Part shown: positions 9,966 to 17,999 of the stretch, one piece after another
How positions within the stretch are numbered: position 1 is the stretch's first letter
How the letters are laid out: the number at the start of each line of letters is the position of its first letter
Assembly: GCA_025352885.1 (NCBI GenBank)
Contig: JANXRZ010000223.1
Span: 1 to 33,290, forward strand
Direction: 5' to 3'
Source of the DNA: Pseudomonadota bacterium
Lineage (GTDB): Bacteria; Pseudomonadota; Gammaproteobacteria; Burkholderiales; SG8-39
Length of the DNA: 33,290 nt
The notes under the pieces: generated by a model
Seen by the model: only the letters and a program-made list of their open reading frames with translations
What the model was told of the DNA's origin: nothing
The model's database searches: none
Program-made: the position numbers and the translations under genes

Positions 9966-10442
9966 TTAAACGACCGCCTCGGCCGCGGGCTTGGAGGACA
10001 CGCGCAGGTCCTTCAGCACGCTCGTTTCCTTGTTGCCGCGCTGGTGGTCCACCAGGTCCTGAAGCGTTACCGAACTCAGGTATTCGAACATCTTCGTGTT
10101 GAGCGTCGCCCACAAGTCGTGGGTCATGCAGCGCTTTTCGCCGTCGATGCAGTTTTCCTTGCCGCCACATTGGGTGGCATCCAGCGGCTCGTCGACTGCC
10201 AGGATGATGTCGGCTACCGACATCGCCTTCAGGGGCTGGGCGAGGTTGTACCCGCCGCCTGGACCGCGCACGCTGGACACGAGCTTGTGCCGGCGCAGCT
10301 TGCCGAACAGCTGCTCAAGGTAGGAAAGCGAGATGTGCTGGCGTTCGCTGATTGCGGAAAGCGTCACCGGCCCGCCCGTCTGGCGAAGCGCAAGGTCGAC
10401 CATCGCAGTGACTGCGAACCTGCCTTTGGTGGTGAGTCTCAT
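9966..10442 (-). CDS. iscR: Rrf2-family Fe-S regulator IscR
   Basis: This 158-residue repressor/activator senses Fe-S status by binding a [2Fe-2S] cluster supplied by the ISC machinery; the holo form represses the isc operon at type 1 sites. The winged helix occupies about residues 1-65 (MRLTTKGRFAVTAM, SLSYLEQLFGKLRR, VRGPGGGY). Ligands are Cys92, Cys98, Cys105 and His108. The last spacer is one residue longer than in E. coli (C-X5-C-X6-C-X2-H). A GAGGA ribosome binding site precedes the ATG by about 10 bases. Two operators lie in its own promoter. Confidence 0.97.
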   Translation of the reverse strand: MRLTTKGRFAVTAMVDLALRQTGGPVTLSAISERQHISLSYLEQLFGKLRRHKLVSSVRGPGGGYNLAQPLKAMSVADIILAVDEPLDATQCGGKENCIDGEKRCMTHDLWATLNTKMFEYLSSVTLQDLVDHQRGNKETSVLKDLRVSSKPAAEAVV

Positions 10443-10457
10443 ATTGACTGGTCCTCG

Positions 10458-10482
10458 ATACCCGATCTAATTAGTCAAGTAT
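10458..10482. promoter_or_regulatory. IscR type 1 operator A (over the -10)
   Basis: Minus-strand ATACTTGACTAATTAGATCG followed by GGTAT closely fits the type 1 consensus ATASYYGACTRWNNNAGTCRRSTAT; the main departure is ATC for GTC in the right half. It covers the -10 box and would block polymerase, giving negative feedback by holo-IscR. Confidence 0.75.
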
Positions 10483-10506
10483 ATCAATCCCGACTACCGT
10501 AGTCAA
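10478..10506 (-). promoter_or_regulatory. iscR operon sigma70-type promoter
   Basis: On the minus strand a -35 TTGACT (10506-10501) and a -10 TATACT (10483-10478) are separated by exactly 17 bases. Transcription should start near 10471, giving a leader of about 30 bases before the iscR ATG. The -35 lies 13 bases after the cysE stop, so the isc genes have their own promoter although trmJ-cysE could read through. Confidence 0.8.
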
Positions 10507-10511
10507 GTAAT
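10487..10511. promoter_or_regulatory. IscR type 1 operator B (over the -35)
   Basis: This second type 1-like site contains the perfect inverted repeat GACTACGGTAGTC and the flanks ATTACTT and GGGAT. It overlaps the -35 box, with its centre 29 bases from that of operator A. Two sites in one promoter parallel the E. coli iscR promoter. Confidence 0.75.
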
Positions 10512-10519
10512 AAAGTCCT

Positions 10520-11233
10520 TTATTTCACGGCCCTTAGGCGATCTTCGCTGCTCTTGCTCTCGGCGAGGTCGCGCTCCATCCGATCGATTTTTGCGCGCAA
10601 AGCCTGCACCGTCTGATCGAGGTCCTGGGAGTGCTCGACCAGCGTCCGGATGGCCTTGGCGTAAGGGTCGTCCTGGTCCTGAACGACCGCGTAGGCGGCG
10701 AACCTGACCGCCCCCGCCGAGTCGCCTTCCACCACCCGGCCCGGAACCCCCACCACCGTCGCACCGGCCGGCACTTCGCGGACCACGACCGCGTTCGATC
10801 CGATCTTGGCCCCGTCGCCCACGAAGATCGGGCCGAGCACCTTGGCCCCCGCCCCGATGACGACACCCTTGCCGAGCGTCGGGTGGCGCTTGCCGGCATT
10901 CCAGGACGTGCCGCCCAGCGTTACCCCGTGATAGAGCGTGCAGTCATCCCCGATCTCCGCTGTCTGGCCGATGACGACGCCCATGCCGTGGTCGATGAAG
11001 ACCCGGCGTCCAACCGTTGCGCCCGGATGGATCTCGATGCCTGTCAGCCAGCGGCCAAGATGGGAGACGAACCGCCCGGCCCACAGCAGCCGCATGTCCC
11101 ATAAGGCGCGGGCGATCCGATGGATCCAGAGCGCGTGCATGCCGGGGTAACAAGTCAGGACTTCCCACGCCGTCCGGGCCGCCGGGTCCCGGTCGAAAAC
11201 CGCCCGGATGTCCTCTCGAATCTGCGTAAACAT
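10520..11233 (-). CDS. cysE: Serine O-acetyltransferase CysE
   Basis: This 237-residue enzyme acetylates L-serine with acetyl-CoA, the committed step of cysteine synthesis. It shows the conserved N-terminal helical segment ([19 protein letters not shown]) and a left-handed beta-helix of hexapeptide repeats with [21 protein letters not shown] and YHGVTLGGT, which hold the catalytic histidines. It is shorter than E. coli CysE (273) and closer to the Bacillus/betaproteobacterial form. The C-terminal 45 residues look like a coiled coil. Lying between trmJ and iscR, it would supply cysteine to IscS. Confidence 0.95.
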   Translation of the reverse strand: MFTQIREDIRAVFDRDPAARTAWEVLTCYPGMHALWIHRIARALWDMRLLWAGRFVSHLGRWLTGIEIHPGATVGRRVFIDHGMGVVIGQTAEIGDDCTLYHGVTLGGTSWNAGKRHPTLGKGVVIGAGAKVLGPIFVGDGAKIGSNAVVVREVPAGATVVGVPGRVVEGDSAGAVRFAAYAVVQDQDDPYAKAIRTLVEHSQDLDQTVQALRAKIDRMERDLAESKSSEDRLRAVK

Positions 11234-11239
11234 GAGCCA

Positions 11240-11272
11240 ATGGTAGAAATGCCTACCGTTTTAGTCAACTAT
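11240..11272 (-). promoter_or_regulatory. Candidate cysE promoter with IscR-like half-site
   Basis: On the minus strand TTGACT (11268-11263) and TACCAT (11245-11240) are 17 bases apart. The stretch 11248-11272 matches the left half of the IscR type 1 consensus (ATAGTTGACTAA) fully and about six of ten right-half positions. It overlaps the trmJ stop codon. If used, transcription would start at or very near the cysE ATG, giving an almost leaderless message, which lowers confidence. Confidence 0.35.
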
Positions 11273-12024
11273 TCCGGCCCCTTGTTCCGGCGCTTGAGAA
11301 GGGCCTTGAGCAACCCCCTGAGAATGTTGATTTCTTCGCGTTCGGGACGCGCCCGGGCGAACAGCCTTCGCCACCGGTCCCGCAGTCTCCCGGGATTCGC
11401 GGGATCGAGAAACCCGCTGGCGATCGAAGCCTCTTCGAGGTGCCCGTAGAGTCCCTCGAGATCGGCCACCGTCGCCAAGGGCTCCTGCCGCTCGGCCGAA
11501 AGCGCTCCGGCCGTCGCGGCCATGCGCAACTCATAGGCGACGATCTGCACAGCCTGCGCGAGATTGAGCGAACTCCAGGCGGGGTCCGTGGGGATGCGGA
11601 CGTGATGCTGGCAGGCGAGCAACTCTTCGTTCGTGAGGCCCGAGGCCTCGTTGCCGAAAACGAACGCGACTTTCCCGCCGGACGATTGCGCCAGCGCGGC
11701 AGCGGCCGCTTCGCGAACCGGGAGAATCCGCGGCCCCCATTCGCGCACGCGTGCAGAAAGCGCAAATGCCGCAACGCACTCCCCGATCGCCTCTTCGAGC
11801 GTGTCGAAGATGCGCGCGCCGGCAAGCACGTCGTCGGCCCCGCTCGCCAACGCCACAGCTTCCGGGTCCGGAAAACGCTTTGGCGCGACGAGCGCAAGCG
11901 AGGCGAGCCCCATGTTTTTCATCGCGCGCGCAGCCGACCCGATGTTGCCCGGATGACTGGTGCGCACGAGGACGACGCGAATGTCCGCAAGCCTGCGGGC
12001 GAGCGGCGTTTCGTCCGGCGGCAT
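11269..12024 (-). CDS. trmJ: tRNA (cytidine/uridine-2'-O-)-methyltransferase TrmJ
   Basis: This 251-residue SPOUT methyltransferase modifies the 2'-O of tRNA position 32 using S-adenosylmethionine. Diagnostic motifs are [20 protein letters not shown] near the N-terminus, [15 protein letters not shown], and [22 protein letters not shown] forming the trefoil-knot cofactor site. A C-terminal helical extension of about 80 residues is typical of TrmJ. I start at ATG 12024; the frame is open to a TTG at 12063. As in E. coli, trmJ precedes the isc genes and is divergent from suhB. Confidence 0.93.
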   Translation of the reverse strand: MPPDETPLARRLADIRVVLVRTSHPGNIGSAARAMKNMGLASLALVAPKRFPDPEAVALASGADDVLAGARIFDTLEEAIGECVAAFALSARVREWGPRILPVREAAAAALAQSSGGKVAFVFGNEASGLTNEELLACQHHVRIPTDPAWSSLNLAQAVQIVAYELRMAATAGALSAERQEPLATVADLEGLYGHLEEASIASGFLDPANPGRLRDRWRRLFARARPEREEINILRGLLKALLKRRNKGPE

Positions 12025-12112
12025 TTCGTCCGGTTTGTCTTCGATTCGGGCCAAGGTCAGCAAAGCCTACAGTTTAAAATACGCGCCCCCTACAGATTTC
12101 GAAGAAGACGCC

Positions 12113-12889
12113 ATGCATCCGATGTTGAACACCGCCATCAAAGCGGCCAGGCGCGCGGGTGCGATCATCAACCGGGCGTCGGTCGATGGCGGCTTCGAGG
12201 TCCAGTCCAAGCGCGCCAACGATTTTGTCACCGAAGTCGACAAGGCCGCCGAGGCAGCCATCATCGGCATCGTGCGCCAGGCCTATCCGGATCACGCAAT
12301 CCTGGCCGAGGAATCCGGCGAGACGGCAAGCCCCTCGAAGAGCGAATACGAGTGGGTCATCGACCCGCTGGACGGCACGACGAACTTCATCCACGGCTTT
12401 CCCCAGTTTTGCGTTTCCATCGGCGTGAGGTATCGAGGCCAGATCGCGCATGCGGTCATATACGACCCGGTCAAGAACGAATTGTTTACCGGCTCCAAGG
12501 GCCGCGGCGCGTTCCTCAACGACCGGCGCGTGCGCGTGACGAAATGCGCGCACCTGCGGGACGGCCTCATCGGCACCGGTTTTCCGTTCAAGGAATTGAC
12601 GCGGCTGGATCTCTACATGAAGCAGATGAAGACCGTTGTCTCGTCGAGCGCGGGCGTGCGGCGCGCGGGCGCGGCGGCACTCGACCTTGCGTACGTAGCC
12701 TGCGGGCGCATGGACGGGTTCTGGGAGATGGGGCTGTCCCGCTGGGACATGGCAGCCGGCTCGTTGCTCGTCAAGGAAGCCGGGGGACTGGTCGGCGGCC
12801 TCAAGGGCGAGGACGACTGGTATGAATCCGGCGACATCGTCGCAGGGACGCCGAAGGTATTCGTCCAATTGCTCGAGGCCATCCGGTAG
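12113..12889 (+). CDS. suhB: Inositol-1-monophosphatase family protein SuhB
   Basis: This 258-residue protein of the Mg-dependent inositol monophosphatase superfamily is, in E. coli, also a subunit of the rRNA antitermination complex. Metal-binding motifs are complete: EESGE (66-70), DPLDGTTNF (84-92) and WDMAAG (211-216). The ATG at 12113 gives the standard N-terminus [13 protein letters not shown]; upstream frame to 11960 overlaps trmJ. The 88 bases between the trmJ and suhB starts must hold both divergent promoters; a TTTAAAAT stretch near 12073-12080 is a possible -10. The stop is four bases before the next gene. Confidence 0.95.
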   Translation: MHPMLNTAIKAARRAGAIINRASVDGGFEVQSKRANDFVTEVDKAAEAAIIGIVRQAYPDHAILAEESGETASPSKSEYEWVIDPLDGTTNFIHGFPQFCVSIGVRYRGQIAHAVIYDPVKNELFTGSKGRGAFLNDRRVRVTKCAHLRDGLIGTGFPFKELTRLDLYMKQMKTVVSSSAGVRRAGAAALDLAYVACGRMDGFWEMGLSRWDMAAGSLLVKEAGGLVGGLKGEDDWYESGDIVAGTPKVFVQLLEAIR

Positions 12890-12893
12890 GCGA

Positions 12894-13601
12894 ATGCCCA
12901 AAGGCGTCACGCACCTGCCCGCCCTTGTGGTTTTCGACATGGCAGGCACGACCATAGAGGACGCGGGCCAGGTGCCCGAGGCTTTCACGTCCGTCCTGAA
13001 GCGCCACGGCATTGCGATCGGCGCGAGCGAGCTCAATGCATTGCGCGGCGCCTCCAAGCGCGATGCGATCCGGCACTTCGTCGAGAAAAACCTTCAAACG
13101 GATGTCGAATCGCGCACTGACACTGTTTACGCGGATTTCCTGGCGCACTTGTCCGGCCTGTTTCGCTCGGGCGGCGTAAAGCCCATTGCTGGCGCCGCGG
13201 AAACCTTCGAGTGGTTGCGCGCCAGGGGCGTGAAGGTCGCCCTGAATACCGGGTTCGACCGGACGATCGTCGACCTCATCGTCGATGCGGTTGGCTGGCA
13301 GGGCGCCACAGACACGGTGGTCTGCGGCGACGACGTGGCCGAAGGCCGGCCGGCTCCCGACCTCATCCTGAAAGCGATGCAAAAGACCGGGGTTGCAGAG
13401 GCGAGCCGTGTCATGGCCGTCGGCGATACGGTCCTCGACGTTCGCGCCGGAAGGCGGGCCGGCGCCGGCTGGGTCGTGGGAGTCTTGTCGGGCGCACACG
13501 ACCGCACCCAGTTGCAGGCCGAGCATCCGGACGCCATCATTTCGAGCGTGGCGGAACTGCCTGCCCTGTTCCGGGTCAATCTGCGTTCCCACCATAATTA
13601 G
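12894..13601 (+). CDS. HAD-superfamily hydrolase, phosphonatase-like
   Basis: This 235-residue HAD hydrolase has the nucleophile motif FDMAGTT (Asp15), an alpha-helical C1 cap with LRGASKRDAIRHF, motif II in ALNTGFDR and the Asp-rich motif IV in AVGDTVLDVRAG. The DMAGTT start and cap resemble phosphonoacetaldehyde hydrolase-like (PhnX-like) proteins, but I do not see clear evidence for the cap Schiff-base lysine, so the substrate is unknown. It starts four bases after suhB and is probably co-transcribed. Confidence 0.85.
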   Translation: MPKGVTHLPALVVFDMAGTTIEDAGQVPEAFTSVLKRHGIAIGASELNALRGASKRDAIRHFVEKNLQTDVESRTDTVYADFLAHLSGLFRSGGVKPIAGAAETFEWLRARGVKVALNTGFDRTIVDLIVDAVGWQGATDTVVCGDDVAEGRPAPDLILKAMQKTGVAEASRVMAVGDTVLDVRAGRRAGAGWVVGVLSGAHDRTQLQAEHPDAIISSVAELPALFRVNLRSHHN

Positions 13602-13612
13602 CAGCCAGGACA

Positions 13613-14527
13613 ATGGCCGACGAACTGGACTTTTCCGCCCCCTCCAAGGCGGCGCCCCCCGCGGAAGCGGTGGTCCGCAACGCCGTGCTAGGCACTGAGC
13701 AAAGCGCCGTCTACAGCCCGAAGCTCGCGCTGGAATTCTTTAGGTCCACGGGAACCGTCGAGCAGAAGCCCGGCGGCAAGCCGATCTTCGTCGAAAACGA
13801 AAAATCCGGCGGACTCTTCGCGAAGAGCGCCCGCATGTACCTCCTGCTCGATGGTGAAGTCGGGTTGATGATCCACAATAAATTCTTCGGCGTGGTCAAG
13901 GCCGGCGAGATTTTCGGCGAGCTTGCGGTGATTGCGGGCTTGCCCAGAAGCGCAACTGCGATGGCGAAGGCGGACTGCAAGGTGCTTTCGCTCGACGAAA
14001 AGCAGTTCCATGTCGCCCTGCAGAAAACGCCCGAATTCGCGCTCATGATGATGAGCAGCATGGGCCAGCGCATGCGCAACAGCATTGCCAACCTCGCCGC
14101 CGGCGGGACGGATACCGGGGAAGCGGTCGAGCGCGCGAACGCGATCGACAAGAAGCTGCTCGCCGAACTCGGACGCGAAGCGGGCACCCAGCCGCAGGAT
14201 TTCAGCGCGGGTAAAGTGATCCTCAGCACGGGCGCGGTTGGGACGTCGATGTACGTCGTAATGAGTGGGCGAGTCGAGATCTCGATCGGCAAGCGCGTGG
14301 TCGAAAGGGTCGGCCCAGGCGGCGTCTTCGGCGAAATGGCACTCGTCGACCGGGCAGCGCGCGCGGCCAGCGCCATTGCGGAAACCGACTGCTCGCTCAT
14401 CCCGATCGGAAGGAACGATTTTCTTGCGCTGGTGAAAAGCAAGCCTGCGTTCGGCGCGCTGCTGCTCAAGTCCCTCGCCCAGCGCATGCAATACCTCGCG
14501 CAACAGGTCGCCCGGATCCAGGCTTAG
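13613..14527 (+). CDS. Tandem cyclic nucleotide-binding domain protein
   Basis: This 304-residue protein has two CRP-type ligand domains. Domain 1 (about 45-165) contains GEIFGELAVIAGLPRSATAMA; domain 2 (about 185-300) contains GGVFGEMALVDRAARAASAIA. Both keep the Gly-Glu of the phosphate-binding cassette; domain 1 has RS and domain 2 has RA where cAMP/cGMP binders usually carry Arg then Ala/Ser/Thr. I see no helix-turn-helix, kinase, cyclase or membrane segment, so it is probably a regulatory partner. An AGGA site precedes the ATG. It lies between the HAD hydrolase (11 bases) and the MFS gene (11 bases). Confidence 0.85.
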   Translation: MADELDFSAPSKAAPPAEAVVRNAVLGTEQSAVYSPKLALEFFRSTGTVEQKPGGKPIFVENEKSGGLFAKSARMYLLLDGEVGLMIHNKFFGVVKAGEIFGELAVIAGLPRSATAMAKADCKVLSLDEKQFHVALQKTPEFALMMMSSMGQRMRNSIANLAAGGTDTGEAVERANAIDKKLLAELGREAGTQPQDFSAGKVILSTGAVGTSMYVVMSGRVEISIGKRVVERVGPGGVFGEMALVDRAARAASAIAETDCSLIPIGRNDFLALVKSKPAFGALLLKSLAQRMQYLAQQVARIQA

Positions 14528-14538
14528 GCGGCGCTTCC

Positions 14539-15984
14539 ATGGACCGGAGCAAAAGCGCGCTTGTGCAGGATGCGGCATGGGCGAGCCTCGCAGGGTCGCT
14601 TTACGGCGGCGTCATCCTGGTGGGCTTTGCCTTGTCGCTCGGCGCCGGGCCGCTCGTGATCGGGCTCCTTGCGGCGATCCCGTTCATGGCCCAGGCCTCC
14701 CAGCTCCCCGCCATCGTGCTGGTCGAGCGCATCCGCCAGCGACGCAAGATCGCACTGACCGCCGTCACCCTCGCGCGCGTCTTCATCCTCTCGCTTGCCC
14801 TGATTCCCTACTTTGCGTTCAAGGACTGGCAGATCCCTTACCTGATCGTCGCCGAGGCACTGATCGCCATTCTTGGCTCCGTCGGCGGCTGCGCGCTGAA
14901 TTCGTGGCTGCACCAGCTGCTCGCCGAGGAAGTGCTGGGCGCATTCTTCGCGAGGCGCCTCTTCTGGGGAACGACGTTCGCCTGCATCGGCTCGCTCGTC
15001 GCTGGAGTGGCCGTCGACTGGTGGCCGTTCGCGGATCCGATGGGCGCCTATTCCGCAACCTTTGCCTTCGCCGCTTTGGCTGGATTCCTCAGCTGCTGGT
15101 TCCTTGCACGCGTCCACGAGCCGCAGATGGCCGCAGCGGAAAACCCGGCACGGATGATTACCGAGATCCGCATCCTCTTCGCCGACGTGAATTTCCGCCG
15201 GCTGCTGGTCTTCATGGCTTCGTGGAACGTCGCCTCGAACATCGCATTGCCCTTCCTCGCCGTGTACCTCATCCAGCAGTTGCACTACTCGCTGAGCGTG
15301 GTCACGACGCTGTGGGTCTCCAGCCAGATCGCGAACGCGCTCACCATCTACCTGTGGGGCAAGCTGTCCGACAAGTTCTCGAACAAGGCGGTGCTCGAAG
15401 TCGCGTTGCCGGCCTATTTCATGTGCGTGGTCGGGTTCGTTTTCTCGCAGCTGCCGGGCAACGCCCCGGTCACCCTGGTTTTGCTCTACGGCCTGCACAT
15501 CGTCATGGGGGCCGCGGCAGGCGGAATCAGCCTGGCCACCGGCAACCTCGGCCTCAAGCTCGCGCCGCAGGGTAAAGGGACGGCCTATCTTGCCGCGATC
15601 AGCCTCGTGGGGGCGCTGGCCGGCGGCATCGCGCCAATCGTCGGAGGCGCACTGGCCGAATGGTTGAAGGCCTATGAACTGTCTTTCGTCGTGCGCTGGG
15701 TTTCGCCGCACAAGACGACCGAGCTCACGATGCTTGCCTTTGCGCACTGGGAGTTCATCTTCGCGATCTCCGCCACGCTCGGCCTGTACGTCCTGCATGC
15801 GCTGTCGAGGATCGACGAGGGCGCCGAAGTCAGCGAGCGGGTTGTCATGCAGCATTTCGCGCTCGAAGCGGTCAGAACGGTGAACCACCTGTCGTCCATC
15901 GGGGGCCTGCTGGGCGTGCTGTCCATCGTGGGGCGCATCGTCGAGCGTCGGCGACGCGCCCGCTACGCCGTGGCCAGGCAGTAA
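14539..15984 (+). CDS. MFS transporter
   Basis: This 481-residue inner-membrane protein has about 11-12 hydrophobic segments, starting with LAGSLYGGVILVGFALSLGA and ending with FAISATLGLYVLHAL. A basic loop ERIRQRRK follows the second helix, as in the major facilitator superfamily. The C-terminus is Arg-rich and cytosolic. I cannot name a substrate. It is the last gene of the suhB run and converges on the glycan operon, with 28 bases between stop codons. Confidence 0.85.
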   Translation: MDRSKSALVQDAAWASLAGSLYGGVILVGFALSLGAGPLVIGLLAAIPFMAQASQLPAIVLVERIRQRRKIALTAVTLARVFILSLALIPYFAFKDWQIPYLIVAEALIAILGSVGGCALNSWLHQLLAEEVLGAFFARRLFWGTTFACIGSLVAGVAVDWWPFADPMGAYSATFAFAALAGFLSCWFLARVHEPQMAAAENPARMITEIRILFADVNFRRLLVFMASWNVASNIALPFLAVYLIQQLHYSLSVVTTLWVSSQIANALTIYLWGKLSDKFSNKAVLEVALPAYFMCVVGFVFSQLPGNAPVTLVLLYGLHIVMGAAAGGISLATGNLGLKLAPQGKGTAYLAAISLVGALAGGIAPIVGGALAEWLKAYELSFVVRWVSPHKTTELTMLAFAHWEFIFAISATLGLYVLHALSRIDEGAEVSERVVMQHFALEAVRTVNHLSSIGGLLGVLSIVGRIVERRRRARYAVARQ

Positions 15985-15998
15985 TCGCCTGGAGTAGC

Positions 15999-16017
15999 CC
16001 TAGGCAGTGACCCTAGG
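15999..16017. terminator. Possible short bidirectional hairpin between convergent genes
   Basis: Two copies of the self-complementary hexamer cctagg at 15999-16004 and 16012-16017 could form a 6-bp stem with a 7-base loop between the MFS and glycosyltransferase stops. There is no T-run on either side, so termination is doubtful. Confidence 0.2.
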
Positions 16018-16972
16018 CCGTAACTTCGGCAAACGCGCGTTGCCAGTCCTCCACGAAGCGCCGGATGTGAAAGCGCTCGAGCGCGATGCGCCGGGCACCC
16101 GCTCCCCACTCCCGCGCGAGCTTCGGCTCGGCAATCAGCTGCAGCATGACCTCGCAAAGCTTCGCCGGATCGGTGTGGATGTAGCCGCTGTGCCCGTTGC
16201 GGATCACCGTCGACAGCTCAGTCGTGGCGAGACCCACGATGGGCATGCCGATAGTCATCGCTTCCACGATGGCCAGGCCCAGGCTCGTCCAACGGATCGG
16301 GTTGAAGAAGAACCGGTAGCGCGCCGTGAAAGCGGCCAGATCGAGATTGCCGATTTCCCCGAGCCCGCCCGAAGCCTTCGCATCCATGCCGACCAGGTCG
16401 AGCGGCACACGCTTGCGCGCCGCCTCGAAGATGTCCGAGCCCAGGCGCCGTCCGCGTTGCTTCAAGTGGTTGACCACGACGATGCCTTTTGCAAGGTCCC
16501 CGCTGTAAGTGACGCCCTCCGGCACGATCACGCCATGCTCGATCACGGTCGTAGGAGTAGAGCCTGAATCCCACATGAGGCGGTTGAAGTGCGTGACGTG
16601 GACCAGCAGGAGGGCTTCGTCCTGCGCCCAATGGCGCTGCTCGAAGGGATTCTCCTGCGGTGGGTCATGCTCGATGTAGATGCGCGGGAGCCTGCGCTGA
16701 GCTTCGGTGAGCGTGTTGAGGCGGTCCTCGAAGTAGTGGTCGCGGTGCTGGTAGAGAATGCAATCGAACGACTGGCCCGCCACTTCGTCTGCAGGCACTT
16801 CATGCACGTTGCTGCCCCACGGCAGGACTCCGACCGCGCCCGCATACCCGGGCGGGTGACCGGGCTTGGTCACGAGATGGAAGTCGTGCGGCACCTGCGT
16901 GAGGTAATAAAGGTAGTTGCCGTGGACGTGCCACGTGAGGATGCGCAACCGGCGGCCGGATTCAGGCTTCAA
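16013..16972 (-). CDS. Glycosyltransferase, GT4-like (GT-B fold)
   Basis: This 319-residue protein begins at a TTG (16972) with an AAGGAG site six bases upstream, inside the end of the preceding gene (11-base overlap). Initiation there gives MKPESGRRLRILTWHVHG. The C-terminal half has the GT-B donor-binding pattern FFNPIRWTSLGLAIVEAMTIGMPIVGLATTE, corresponding to the E-X7-E region of GT4 enzymes. No membrane segment is seen, so it is probably a cytosolic enzyme extending a lipid-linked glycan. Donor and acceptor are unknown. It is the last gene of the glycan operon. Confidence 0.85.
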   Translation of the reverse strand: MKPESGRRLRILTWHVHGNYLYYLTQVPHDFHLVTKPGHPPGYAGAVGVLPWGSNVHEVPADEVAGQSFDCILYQHRDHYFEDRLNTLTEAQRRLPRIYIEHDPPQENPFEQRHWAQDEALLLVHVTHFNRLMWDSGSTPTTVIEHGVIVPEGVTYSGDLAKGIVVVNHLKQRGRRLGSDIFEAARKRVPLDLVGMDAKASGGLGEIGNLDLAAFTARYRFFFNPIRWTSLGLAIVEAMTIGMPIVGLATTELSTVIRNGHSGYIHTDPAKLCEVMLQLIAEPKLAREWGAGARRIALERFHIRRFVEDWQRAFAEVTA

Positions 16973-17999
16973 TCGAAGCTCCTTGGAGTTGCTCGCGGGC
17001 AACGGCGATGACCTCTGCGGGCGAAACCCCAAGCGCGCACACATGGCCCACCGGGCAGACTGCGTAGGCACAGGGGCGGCACTCGGGATACGTCGCCAGC
17101 ACGCGGTGCAGTAACCGATTGGCCGGCGACCAGCGCCGCGTGTCGCTGCCCGAAGCGATGACAACGCTCGGCGTGCGCAGCGCAGCGGCAATGTGCGAGA
17201 GGCCGGTGTCGTTGCAAACCACCAGCGCAGCGCGTTCGACCAGGCCGGCCAATCCGCCAAGCGTGGTGCGCCCCACGAGATCACAGGCCGGCTGCGTCAT
17301 GCAGCTTCGAACTTGAGCGACTACATGCGCTTCTCCGGCGGTCCCGGTCAGAAGCACCCGCGTGCCCGACCGGGCAAGGGCATCGGCAACGACTGCAAAG
17401 CGCTCGGCGGGCCATCGCCGCGAGGGCAGCTGCGCGCCGCTATGGACGATGACCACCGGTCGCCCGCCTGCGTCGCATTCAGCCAGGAGGGTCGCAGCCT
17501 CGATCCGGTCCGCCTCCTCGAGCGGAAACCACAGGTCGGGCTCCCCGACCGGGACGCCCATCGCCCGCATGAGCATCAGGTACCGCTCGGGTTCGCGCGC
17601 GCTGTCGGGCCATGGAATGAAAACACCTTCGCGTGCCGCTTCGCCCGGTTGCACGAACCCCGCGTTCAGCCGGGCGCCGAGCTGCTCGACGATGTCGTTC
17701 GCGATACCGCCGCTGCCGTGCAATTGGAGGGCAAGGTCGTAGCGGCGCCTGCGCGCTTCGGCATAGAAGGCTGGCAATCCCTCACCGGTTTCGGACTGCT
17801 CGGGAAAACCCCGGGCGCCTGGAAAGACGAGCAGCTCATCGACCAGCCCGCTGTATCTGCGGACGAAGGACGCCGCCCACGGCAGGCCGATCAGTTCGAT
17901 GCGCGCGTGAGGATGCCGCGCCCTGAGTGCGCGCAATGCGGGGACGCTGCACAGCATGTCGCCCAGTTGCAGCGCGCGAAAAACAGCGATGCGCTTCAC
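16962..17999 (-). CDS. Glycosyltransferase family 9 (heptosyltransferase-like)
   Basis: This 345-residue GT9 enzyme starts at GTG 17999, where GTGA overlaps the stop of the upstream GT2 gene. The N-terminus VKRIAVFRALQLGDMLCSVPALRAL is the classic GT9 acceptor domain. The C-terminal domain has VVIVHSGAQLPSRRWPAERFA and VCNDTGLSHIAAALRTPSV, the ADP-heptose-binding region of WaaC/WaaF-type enzymes. A cysteine-rich segment C-X2-C-X4-C-X5-C lies near the end. The same frame is open to 18452, but that extension merely overlaps GT2. ADP-heptose as donor is inference from the family. Confidence 0.88.
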   Translation of the reverse strand: MKRIAVFRALQLGDMLCSVPALRALRARHPHARIELIGLPWAASFVRRYSGLVDELLVFPGARGFPEQSETGEGLPAFYAEARRRRYDLALQLHGSGGIANDIVEQLGARLNAGFVQPGEAAREGVFIPWPDSAREPERYLMLMRAMGVPVGEPDLWFPLEEADRIEAATLLAECDAGGRPVVIVHSGAQLPSRRWPAERFAVVADALARSGTRVLLTGTAGEAHVVAQVRSCMTQPACDLVGRTTLGGLAGLVERAALVVCNDTGLSHIAAALRTPSVVIASGSDTRRWSPANRLLHRVLATYPECRPCAYAVCPVGHVCALGVSPAEVIAVAREQLQGASIEA

